Positions 15,001 to 21,821 of a stretch of DNA of 64,000 nt are shown here, in pieces (position 1 is the first letter of the stretch; each line of letters begins with the position of its first letter). Origin of the DNA: Cristatella mucedo. Taxonomy: Eukaryota; Bryozoa; Phylactolaemata; Cristatellidae. Location: NCBI GenBank assembly GCA_009760855.2, contig WPIO01000036.1, positions 3,723,501 to 3,787,500 of the forward strand, given 5' to 3'. The notes below the pieces were generated by a model. The model saw only the letters and a program-made list of their open reading frames with translations, searched no databases and was not told the DNA's origin. The position numbers and the translations under genes were made by a program.

Positions 15001-18000
15001 TTGTTCACTTGATGAAAAATTCTTACTCTTATCCACAGCCGGCTGTGACTTGCCTCATCATACGTAGGTGAATGCTGCTGCAGTTTCAGCTTCCTCATGC
15101 TCTCAAGTCCTTTATTGCAGTTTGTTAGCCGTTCCATTCTTTTGCTTTAAGACTGTTTACAATAGAAGACCTTTGCTTTGCAGCCCCTAGGCTGAGGAAC
15201 TCTCACTTCCACATTTCCTTCATAGCATGATCTTCTCCCTTGCTGTCAGATTTGAGACCATCTTTCCAACCATCATGCGTTGCTAGTTCCATCCTACCTA
15301 CTACTCGACTCCTCAGCTGCCCTCCCGACTCAGCTATCGTTGGCCATACCTGAAGCAATGCCCAACACAAGACATCGAGATTCATTTTTCAAGAGAAAGG
15401 GATTGTGACATTATCCACTAATTCTTGCCTTAGCATGGTGTACTGGTGCTACAAAACAACTGCTGTTAGGAAATCGTACGAAAACTGCAAGCACTGAAGT
15501 ATATTACCTCATGCAAACCTCAAATCCTCTGGAGACCCGTGCGTTTAATTCGTATGCTCCCAAAGCCTGGAACTCCCTCCCGACTTGCGTCAGAACATCC
15601 CCTGACCTGACCACATTTAAAAAGAACTTAAAAACCCCTATTTAGGACAGCAGTTAGTGGGTCCCTGTGATTCGTCCTTCATGTGCTTATGCGTGCTGAC
15701 ACTGCATGCTGCCACTAACCACATTTGCACGCTGACCCTGTGCATGTCACCCCTAACCATGTTATTTATGTTGTTTATCAAGCATGATATTACTCACCAT
15801 TCAATCGCGTTTCCCTTTTTAGGAAATGTAAAGCGCTTAGAAAGAGATTGAGTTCTCTGAGTGTGCTTTATCGAGTGCATTATTATTATTATTATTATTG
15901 TCATTATTATTAAAAGTAATCCCGAACATCTTACTCGGTTAAAGGTAGGGCAAGAAGCCTGGGTTCTCGACAGCTACCTTCATCCGGCTCGGCACCGAGG
16001 CTTCTGAGTTATGTGGTGCACTGTCGTGATGCCCACGTGTAATCGAACTTGCGCGAAACGATCATTCACTTTCATGGTGAATCTGGCCTACTCAGTCGCC
16101 AGTCTAAGTCACACAGGTCTTCCTTCCTGGCTGTGCTATACATAAATCGCACACAGTTTCGGTTCCTGCAGCAGTCAATTCTTTATTGCTCACTAGAGAG
16201 TGGTAGCTGCTGAAAGCTCACGTGCCACCACAGAAACGAGGCTGCTGAGTCTGCTTTTTTTAATATTGCGAGCCTTAGCCTAACTGCTTGGGCTTCTTGA
16301 CTCAGATTGTTGGTTCGAGTCCTGCATCGAGAAATTCTATATTGTCTGCTGCATGTAAGCAGCTATCGCTCTCTTGCCACCACTTTGCATAACGAGGTTG
16401 TAATAAGCAGCCTTTACACTAGGGAGGTTTAATTGGACAGCTGACTATGCCGAATCAATAGCGTACCTGACAGGTCAGCAAAATGCTTTCTGACCTGCTT
16501 TGAAGCTCGTTTGCTCTTTGATTTTCCTGCTGACCCATAAAGTTGTCTCCCAAAAGATTTCAGCAGACAGAACGTTCACACACTGAAAGCACTTCGGGGT
16601 ATGCATTCCGGTCTGTACTGCAAGGAATGCGAATAATGGTAGTAACTGATAAGGAGCCCCAAAACCATGAAGTGGCCATGGAGTGGCGCTTAGCCACCTG
16701 TTGCTTAGCCTGTTGTGGCTTTTCTGTCGTAAAGCCGCATGGACCATGTGCGGCAAGTGCATGCCGGATCGTCCTTCTGCTTTCACTGCCCCTTTTGGAA
16801 AATCCGACATTGGAATCGCTCTGCCCGTAAACACGAGTCGTCGATGGCACGTCTGCATCATATCGTATCTGCATCGTATCATGTAATTTGTATAGTACTT
16901 TCTTATGATAGAGCTGTGATGAGTGGCATTTCAAAAAGGGGAGATAATTTACTAATTTGCATATGGGGCTCCTCTCGTATGGTGCACACTCATGGTAAAA
17001 ATTGAGCATTTGAATTGTGCATTGAATTATGAAATAGTACTATTTAATTACGTATGTAAAATGCTATGGAAATTATCTCATTGTGGGACAATAAAAATTG
17101 AAGAGCCTGACCCGGAAATCTTAGTGATGGTCTGCCCGCAGATGAGTCATTGTGGCTGAGCCTTTGCACAGGTACATGCTTTTATGCACGGTCTTTCATT
17201 TTCATATTGAATTTCTCTGTGATTTTTTGTAGCTTCATGCTAGTACTACTACTACTACTACTAATATATCTGTGCAGCACTCTTAGAGAACTCAATTTCT
17301 TTGTGGGCACTTTGCATGTGCTGGGAAGGAAGCATGTCATCTGGTTAAGGATAATAGTATGCATAATTTCATCAAATCCATAATTTTGTACAGAGCAGTT
17401 CATATGGCAAGGCATGACATATGGCAATTCATATGATGAAAAAAAATTGTGCAACTCTTTATCAGCGGTAAATAAATGAAAGCATCACTGTGTGTGCTTG
17501 GGGACTCCATCAGCAAGAGTGAGGGAGTGAATTCTGGAGAAAAAAAATTGACGTTAAACAAATCATTAGGATGTGCCATCCTTCGAAAGCTCACCGGATG
17601 GTGATTGGCCTATGACGTATATACACTGCAATCTCGTACTAAGATTGGACCCAAGCTTGGCTGTACAGAATCAGGGACGTCCAAGTCAAAGGATAGACAG
17701 TGAAGAAGTACTTCGTGATCAGTATTTTAGATCATATCATGTCATTACTATTAAGATTAGTCGATTAGATCAGCTCTGTGAGCTTAATACACACACTCTT
17801 TCAACATAAAAAAAATCATAGCTGATTAAACAGCCTCTTTTTGTATAGCGACAGAAGAGCCTTTACGGCTATCACCACCGCTTGTAGTGGCGATAAAGAA
17901 TCGCCCACCGCAGGAATCGAACCCACGACCTCGGTCCCGAGGTCGTGAAAGCAACCGCCTTACCTAGTGTGCCATCACGGCTCATAGGAGAAGACATGCA

Positions 18001-18020
18001 CTGTGTGTGTATGTGCTTGG

Positions 18021-18063
<43 letters not shown>

Positions 18064-19317
18064 CGTGCGTGCGTGCGTCTGTGTGTGCGTGTCTGTGTGC
18101 CTTTGTGTGCTTGCGTGTGTGTCTGTGTGCCTTTGTGTGCTTGCGTGTGTGTCTGTGTGCCTTTGTGTGCATGCGTGTGTGTCTGTGTGCCTTTGTGGTG
18201 CTTGCGTGTGTGTCTGTGTGTGCGTGTGTGCCTGTGTGTCTGTGTGTGTGCTCGCAGAGTCGCATTTAAAGTTACAATTAACTAACTACCAAATGGTGAA
18301 ATTGTCAGCCAGAGCTCCTCAATCTTGTGCTTGTAGAACGTCGAGGGAGAGAGTCACGAAAAAGCTGTCGAGTTGCTGAAGGCTGCCCAAGGTGAGCCGC
18401 ACGCACTCTTAAGATCATCAATCACGAGGATCTCGTGCTTCAACAACATGGTGCTGCAGCCCAATTATATCGTGCTGCCCAGGCAGCTGATCTCGGGCGG
18501 CGGTGTTGCAAGCAAGCTGTGTTCAAATTTTAATGGCCCTACTCGTGTGGCGCATGCGATTGCTTCCTGCCAGTGGTTTGCTTTCGGGCTCCACAAGATG
18601 TGCCGGTTCAAAGAGTGCACTGGCAGTTATGCCAGTGCACTCTTTCCTGCGCTCGTGTAGCTGTGGGCTGCTCAGTGCTGTTTCGACCAACTCGATGATG
18701 AGATAGTGCTACAGTTCTTTCCTCTAGTTTTCGAAGGTCTTCCGTTCAATTCCTGACCTCGCCAGCATGGCATATGCTTGTTTGGCTCCTGCGCTCGTGT
18801 AGCTGTGGGCTGCTCAGTGCTGTTTCGACCAACTCGATGATGAGATAGTGCTACAGTTCTTTCCTCTAGTTTTCGAAGGTCTTCCGTTCAATTCCTGACC
18901 TCGCCAGCATGGCATATGCTTGTTTGGCGCCACGTAAGTCCTAGGGGGTGTTTATTTGGCGCTTTACAAGAAGTACGGTTAAAGTTTTCTGCTGCCCACG
19001 GAACCTAAACAGACGGACTGGATTACCTTGGCGTGCATGCTAGTTTATGACAGGCGCAGGGGGCCTCAGCTGGTGTAACAGCTCTATGCACTACAACGGT
19101 CTGGTCGGTCTGCTCCCATTATGGGACGGCGATCGTGCACAGTTATTCATGCACGATCTGCAACCGTGGTTTGCACAGTTAGGCGTGCACGATTTTCAGC
19201 CGTTATCCTAATTTGTTCACAGGCTCTGTGAAGCTCGTCGTGCGATACACTCCCAAGATACTGGAGGAAATGGAGGCACGTTTTGACCGCCACCGAGCCA
19301 GGCGCCAGCTGCCTTGA
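2324..19317 (+). CDS. LIN7: LIN7 (Veli/MALS) L27-PDZ scaffold protein, complete gene, six coding exons
   Basis: Coding exons are 2324-2369, 2610-2651, 5132-5286, 6612-6821, 18337-18391 and 19223-19317. Every junction has GT-AG sites with matching phases, and the exons sum to 603 nt, a 200-residue protein; the known family is about 195-230. The protein has a short N-terminus, an L27 domain (about residues 15-80) with [12 protein letters not shown] and [13 protein letters not shown], and a PDZ domain (about 92-175) with carboxylate-binding loop GLGFNIMGG. It ends in the basic tail typical of the family ([14 protein letters not shown]). LIN7 binds LIN2/CASK through L27 and receptor or channel C-termini through PDZ, at epithelial junctions and synapses. 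The exon chain is read directly from the sequence; the function is inferred from the family. Introns are 240, 2480, 1325, 11515 and 831 bp. No clear AATAAA was seen downstream. Confidence 0.96.
2610..2651 (+). CDS. LIN7: LIN7 coding exon 2 (first L27 helix)
   Basis: Acceptor CTGTTTTAG and donor AAAA|GTAAG flank 42 nt encoding [14 protein letters not shown](S). This matches the first helix of the LIN7 L27 domain. Incoming and outgoing phase are both 1, and the exon joins exon 3 as [14 protein letters not shown]. Confidence 0.93.
3170..3935 (+). pseudogene. LINE (L2/CR1-like, family A) 3' end in LIN7 intron 2
   Basis: 5'-truncated non-LTR retrotransposon. It carries the C-terminal reverse-transcriptase region ([59 protein letters not shown]), with a frameshift near 3490. 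It ends in the family tail (GTAAAGCGCCTAGAAAGAGA...GAGGGCGC) followed by ATTATTAATATT. Confidence 0.9.
5132..5286 (+). CDS. LIN7: LIN7 coding exon 3 (L27 core)
   Basis: Acceptor TTGACCAG, donor AAG|GTGAGC, 155 nt. It encodes [17 protein letters not shown] followed by [14 protein letters not shown] and an alanine-rich end (HAAAK). This is the bulk of the L27 domain that pairs with LIN2 and LIN10 partners. It ends in phase 0. Confidence 0.97.
5690..5835 (-). repeat. tRNA-derived SINE with a different tRNA-like head
   Basis: Read in reverse: GCCTGGGTCTTAGTCTAAGG (A-box-like), TTTTGGGTTCGAGTCTGGCA (B-box), then the family body GCCAAGGCACTTCTGCCACT and ATATAAATGAGGCGGC. The body is shared with family 1 but the head is not. 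Confidence 0.75.
6612..6821 (+). CDS. LIN7: LIN7 coding exon 4 (linker and PDZ domain)
   Basis: Acceptor TTGCTGCAG and donor ACC|GTGAGT flank exactly 70 codons. It starts with the invariant linker [20 protein letters not shown] and contains the PDZ loop [18 protein letters not shown] and [13 protein letters not shown]. It is nearly identical to LIN7 across animals. The VSSRQ in place of a shorter vertebrate variant is the only notable difference. Confidence 0.98.
7421..7580 (+). repeat. tRNA-derived SINE, family 1
   Basis: Head GGCACACTAGGTAAGGCGGT with a polymerase III B-box GGTTCGATTCC, body with the inverted repeat CCACTGCAGTGG, GTGATAGCC, GGCTCTTCTGTCGCTATACA, then GAGGCTGTTTAATCAGCTAG and a T run. 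The head resembles a tRNA but lacks a full cloverleaf. Confidence 0.88.
7725..7830 (-). repeat. Decayed SINE body and head
   Basis: AGTGGCAGTGGCAAAAGAGC, CAATAGAGAATTACCTGCCG, AAGGTCTCAAACCCTACTAC and CCTGGGTCGTGAAC match the order body, hairpin region and B-box of the reversed family 1 element, with many changes. Confidence 0.55.
8370..8622 (+). repeat. LINE family A 3' tail
   Basis: A short, decayed 3' fragment. It has the coding-end remnant (TTTCTTAAAA-type Lys-rich end), the CAAGCATGATATTACTCACCA stretch shortened here, then GTAAAGCGCCTAGAAAGAGA and an (ATT)n tail. Confidence 0.85.
8632..8860 (+). repeat. Second decayed LINE family A tail interrupted by TATA/GT microsatellite
   Basis: Begins like the 3'UTR of family A (GGTCCATGCGAATCCATC) and ends CAAGAACGAGATGTAGTTATCT...TTATTATTATCA. 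A TATATA stretch (8703-8747) and GT run (8757-8774) lie inside. Confidence 0.6.
9003..9060. repeat. (GA)n microsatellite
   Basis: Pure GA for about 36 bp, then CACACAGAGACAGAGACAGA. Confidence 0.97.
9587..9668 (-). repeat. LINE family A tail, reverse orientation
   Basis: (AAT)n followed by CCTCAGAGAACTCAATCTCT and TTCTAGGTGCTTTACATTTG, the reverse complement of the family tail. Only about 80 bp is present. Confidence 0.85.
10660..10985 (+). pseudogene. LINE fragment: start of reverse transcriptase region
   Basis: Decayed. [20 protein letters not shown] resembles the segment upstream of the reverse transcriptase in L2/CR1 elements. Further on, [20 protein letters not shown] resembles the conserved LDPLPxxLLxxCLDxLLP block. 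Several stops and frameshifts are present. Confidence 0.65.
11360..12345 (+). pseudogene. Tc1-like (DD34E) transposase pseudogene in LIN7 intron 4
   Basis: An N-terminal helix-turn-helix remnant is followed by [17 protein letters not shown] (11782-11793; first catalytic Asp), [37 protein letters not shown] (second Asp at 12051), and [15 protein letters not shown] (Glu at 12156). Exactly 34 residues separate the second Asp from the Glu, the Tc1 family signature. In-frame stops at 11884 and after CIGT, and a frameshift between the first and second Asp, make it inactive. No terminal inverted repeats were found. It lies in the sense direction of LIN7. Confidence 0.92.
12596..12826 (+). repeat. 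tRNA-headed SINE, family 2, with LINE-like 3' tail
   Basis: A short tRNA-like head remnant (TTCACGACCCAGGTCGTGTG, TTCGAGTCCT) is followed by the main element. That has GGTTTGGTCCAGCGGTTAAG (A-box), a C run (12679-12695), GGTCGTTGGCTCGAGCCC (B-box), and then a tail GAAGCACCTGAATAGAGATT, AAGTTCTCTTGGGGCGCTAT, ACAAATGAATTA closely similar to the end of LINE family A. Confidence 0.85.
12830..12920 (+). repeat. SINE family 1 body fragment
   Basis: CAATCCTTCATTGCCCACTG, GTGGTGGTGATAGCCGTAAA, then GCTGCCATATAAATGAGGCT and GCTAAATCAATTAGC. The head is missing. Confidence 0.8.
13250..13915 (-). pseudogene. LINE family B reverse-transcriptase C-terminus
   Basis: 220-residue open frame: [77 protein letters not shown] and [12 protein letters not shown]. 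This is the same domain as family A but clearly diverged (LHQFQP, different 3' end). It is 5'-truncated and lies antisense to LIN7. Confidence 0.85.
14080..14480 (+). pseudogene. LINE family A decayed RT fragment
   Basis: [11 protein letters not shown]-like catalytic region, [10 protein letters not shown], then LVQNSSAR and [17 protein letters not shown] remnants with gaps and stops. The order matches the intact copy at 43.2 kb. Confidence 0.75.
14505..15190 (+). pseudogene. Decayed LINE (family B-like) RT fragment
   Basis: [20 protein letters not shown] with LIIGYSKH resembles the segment after the RT active site in CR1/L2 elements. Beyond about 14.7 kb only weak remnants ([18 protein letters not shown]) can be seen, so the right limit is approximate. 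Confidence 0.55.
15500..15910 (+). repeat. LINE family A 3' end
   Basis: Starts within the coding end ([29 protein letters not shown]), then the 3'UTR and tail GTAAAGCGCTTAGAAAGAGA and (ATT)n at 15878-15911. Confidence 0.9.
16150..16430 (+). repeat. Two decayed SINE family 1 copies in series
   Basis: The first, about 16150-16262, has TCTTTATTGCTCACTAGAGA and ACGAGGCTGCTGAGTCTGCT with a T run. The second, about 16270-16430, has GTTGGTTCGAGTCCTGCATC (B-box), GTAAGCAGCTATCGCTCTC and TAACGAGGTTG. Both are strongly diverged. Confidence 0.6.
17815..17985 (-). repeat. tRNA-derived SINE, family 1
   Basis: Full copy in reverse: CTGATTAAACAGCCTCTTTT, TATAGCGACAGAAGAGCC, the hairpin region, CGCAGGAATCGAACCCACGA (B-box reversed) and the head ACCTAGTGTGCCATCACGGC. 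It lies just before the GT tract in LIN7 intron 4. Confidence 0.9.
18004..18252. repeat. GT tract containing a 30 bp minisatellite
   Basis: Starts with pure GT (18024-18054) and GCGT units. Four units of 30 bp containing CTGTGTGCCTTTGTGTGC then start at 18101, 18131, 18161 and 18191. It ends about 85 bp before LIN7 exon 5. Confidence 0.95.
18337..18391 (+). CDS. LIN7: LIN7 coding exon 5 (end of PDZ)
   Basis: Acceptor TGCTTGTAG, donor CAAG|GTGAGC, 55 nt. It encodes [18 protein letters not shown], the last helix of the PDZ domain. It begins in phase 0 after an 11.5 kb intron and ends in phase 1. It lies directly after a 250 bp GT-rich tract. Confidence 0.97.
18610..18645. repeat. Perfect 16 bp inverted repeat, 4 bp loop
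   Basis: Arms AAAGAGTGCACTGGCA and TGCCAGTGCACTCTTT around GTTA. The hairpin directly abuts the first unit of the following tandem duplication, in LIN7 intron 5. Confidence 0.95.
18646..18928. repeat. Tandem duplication, unit about 141 bp, two copies
   Basis: 18646-18786 and 18788-18928 read the same from CCTGCGCTCGTGTAGCTG to CATATGCTTGTTTGGC, offset 142. I see no differences, so the duplication is recent. Confidence 0.95.
19223..19317 (+). CDS. LIN7: LIN7 coding exon 6 (C-terminus and stop)
   Basis: Acceptor TTTGTTCACAG, then 95 nt encoding (G)[20 protein letters not shown], a basic tail [10 protein letters not shown], and TGA at 19315-19317. The join to exon 5 restores the conserved AAQG[10 protein letters not shown]. 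The tail is short compared with some LIN7 proteins. Confidence 0.97.
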
Positions 19318-20092
19318 TCGGGATTGCTTGTTTTCCTCGGCTGACTGTGGTTTGGCAATTGCAGCAGCACCTGTCACTGGCTCACGAGAAGCAAACAGGA
19401 TGCATTGACCTTTTGCTGACCCAGCAGATTTTGTCAGTGGCATATTGGCAGCCTGTGACTCTGAGCAAATGCGTCTGACTATGGTTACTCTTGCATTTTC
19501 CAATCGTGGCGATTGCTATTTGTCGTGTCGAGGTCGCTAATTGGGGTAATAATTACTTATCTTCGAGAGAAGCTAGTTTTGCTTCCATCCTTCCACGAGC
19601 CACCTTTGTTTCTTGGCCGTTGGACCCATTGGCTTGATGCTGTGCTAGTGGCCTCCAATGGCTGCACTGCTGAGCCAATTGACAATGCCTTTTAAATGCA
19701 CCATGTTCTCAGCCAGCATTAGTTAGTCAGGTCGTGGCAAACATAAGTCAAATCGCTAACCAGATCGCTATCCAGTTAGATGCACAGGATTTTATGAAGG
19801 TAGCTGCTAAAGCTGAGGCGGCAGTAGTAGTGGGCTGCTGTTTAATATTGCATAGCTTGGTGTTAACAGCATTGTGCCTTCTTGTTTCATATTAAAATGA
19901 GTTCTACCGATGGTAATTTTTTGCCTAGTTTTTTTCCTTTGAAATTGCCTTCGACATGCATGTAATAGTATTGTGGCTGGCTAATTCTCGCCAACGTTCC
20001 TGCCGTTTACTTTTGTGATCCCCTCATCGGAAGAAGAAAGCATCTTTACAGATCGTACTAGAGTATAAACCGTGCGATACTCATGTCATTCG

Positions 20093-20530
20093 TTAGACAC
20101 TGAAGTTCTGTTGGTCTAGTGTTACTTTCTTGAGTCGCGGCCTTATTATAGCCTTGTTAAAATGTCCAAGGACATGTCCTGAGGCTAAGGACAAGATAGT
20201 TATGGATGGCAGCAGCAGATCTATGCATCGTCGTAGTAGGCCAGTGGGAATTGAGTCCAGAGGACGGCTAGTCTTCTTTGAGTGGGAGATGAATTTCAGG
20301 ATGAGGTCACTCGATGGAGGTGCTGCATTGAGTTGAGAGACATGAGTCCAGTGGGGAATTGTGTTGGTTATGGTCACATGGTTAGTCGATTTCAGCCAGG
20401 TCTTGGTTAAGGCGAACAGGTCGAAACTACCCTCAACCATCACGTTATGTTTATGAAGGAGTTTAGTGCACATTGAGCGAGTATTACAAAGATAAGCATC
20501 AAGATTTGGCCGCCGGAGTTGTAGCAAGCC
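20093..20530 (-). pseudogene. LINE copy with endonuclease fused to RT by internal deletion
   Basis: A 144-residue open frame. Its first half is an apurinic-endonuclease start (YLCNTRSMCTKLL, GSFDLFALTKTWLKS). Its second half is the region just before the reverse transcriptase (RPLDSIPTGLLRRCIDLLLP, FNKAIIRPRLKK). In a full element these are several hundred residues apart, so an in-frame internal deletion is inferred. Confidence 0.75.
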
Positions 20531-20957
20531 TGATGACCACTAAGTTAGCGATTCAATTTGAGAAAGATCTCGCAGGGCAGCTCGAGTCAATACTGGGAAT
20601 ACCAAGCAAGCCTGGCCTCAGGCGGCGGGCCGGCGCTGGCTTCGTCTGCTGGCGTTTCTTTTGTTAATGCCCAATTCACGGACCCTAGCAACAGCAACCG
20701 TGTGATTGACGATAGCGAAATGATAATAGGCTCGTGCGATCGTAGCTAATAAGTAGTAGTTTACTAACGCTCGGCTTAGCTGAAGCCGCCCGTGAGGCTG
20801 GAAGCGGTAAGCGTTTATATATCCATACATATCCGTAGTTTCTTACGGGTTACCGACAAAAAACAAACATGCTTTAAACAGCGGCATCGCTTTCTGAATA
20901 GGTTGTTCGAGACATTTTGGTTTTGGGCCTATAACGTTCAAAAAACGCTAGTACTTG

Positions 20958-21055
20958 GTGGGCACTCCTCTATTGCAGCTGCAAGTGATGTTGATAGTCG
21001 TAAAGGCTCTTCTGGCGCTAAACACAAGATTTTTGAATCAGCTAGTATTTTTTTT
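20958..21055 (+). repeat. SINE family 1 body fragment
   Basis: CTCCTCTATTGCAGCTGCAA, TAGTCGTAAAGGCTCTTCTG, GAATCAGCTAGTATTTTTTT. It lies between the converging LIN7 and choline kinase 3' ends. Confidence 0.75.
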
Positions 21056-21620
21056 ATCCTAGTCGGCTGGCTGTAGCAGCACAAGACCAGCGGTCGATCG
21101 CTATTCACGAATGCTTCAGCGAAAATCCTCAGCCTTGTGCCGTGACCATTTAAGAATATGTTCACGTGTTGTAACTTTATTTTTGGTTCAGCTCCGAAGA
21201 AGCCATTCAGTATAACAATTAAAATAAATACCCGGGAAAGAAGAAAGCCGTCGAGGACGAGACACGAGGCAAGCGAACTCAGCCAGTGCTGCCTACCATC
21301 GATGAGGACGATATTGCTACTTGGCTGTTGTGCATCCGAAGGCCGTTGCTTCCGCAATGACTGAATGGCTCGGTTCGGCTGCCCAAGACTACTTCGCGCT
21401 CGCACTGCCGTTTTCAATAGCCCTATATAGGCGGCACGAATCGCATGTAGCCGTGCTAGCTACGGCAGTGTAGTAGCTGTGCTTTGACCAGAGCAGGCGC
21501 CGCCTGCGCATGCATCGGGCAATGTTGACCGAAACAGAGCGGAGTTGTCGCTCGAAAAACATGTGACGTCGCGGGATCCAGCAAGAAAATCTTAGCGATA
21601 GCCGCCAAATCCCGGCATTC

Positions 21621-21821
21621 CTATATTGTACCGCAGTTAACATCCGGACCGATTGCCACGTCCACGTTCCTGCGATCGGCTGCAGTGGCGCAGACGCCAA
21701 TGACGACCATGCGACTATCCCCGCTACTCTCTTGGCGACGATTCGCTGAGATATCTGGACGCCTCTCGAGCAGGCGTTGCTTGAACACTTGGTAGCCCTC
21801 GAGACGCGCTGCTGCATAGTC
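21621..21821 (-). CDS. Choline kinase last exon: DYAAARLEGY and extended tail
   Basis: Acceptor TTATTGTTGCAG, then 66 codons and TAG at 21623-21621. DYAAARLEGYQVFKQRLL matches the C-terminal end of the family, where vertebrate enzymes stop shortly afterwards. Here about 45 more residues follow with no recognised motif, so the tail is lineage-specific or the true end lies elsewhere. Confidence 0.88.
   Translation of the reverse strand, partial: DYAAARLEGYQVFKQRLLERRPDISANRRQESSGDSRMVVIGVCATAADRRNVDVAIGPDVNCGTI

Noticed and set aside
17945-18379. Cys-Val-rich frames over the GT tract, including a 10-residue protein repeat
   Set aside because: The 30 bp minisatellite is a multiple of three, so any frame shows a repeat. 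No start context, and it overlaps LIN7 exon 5 in a different frame.
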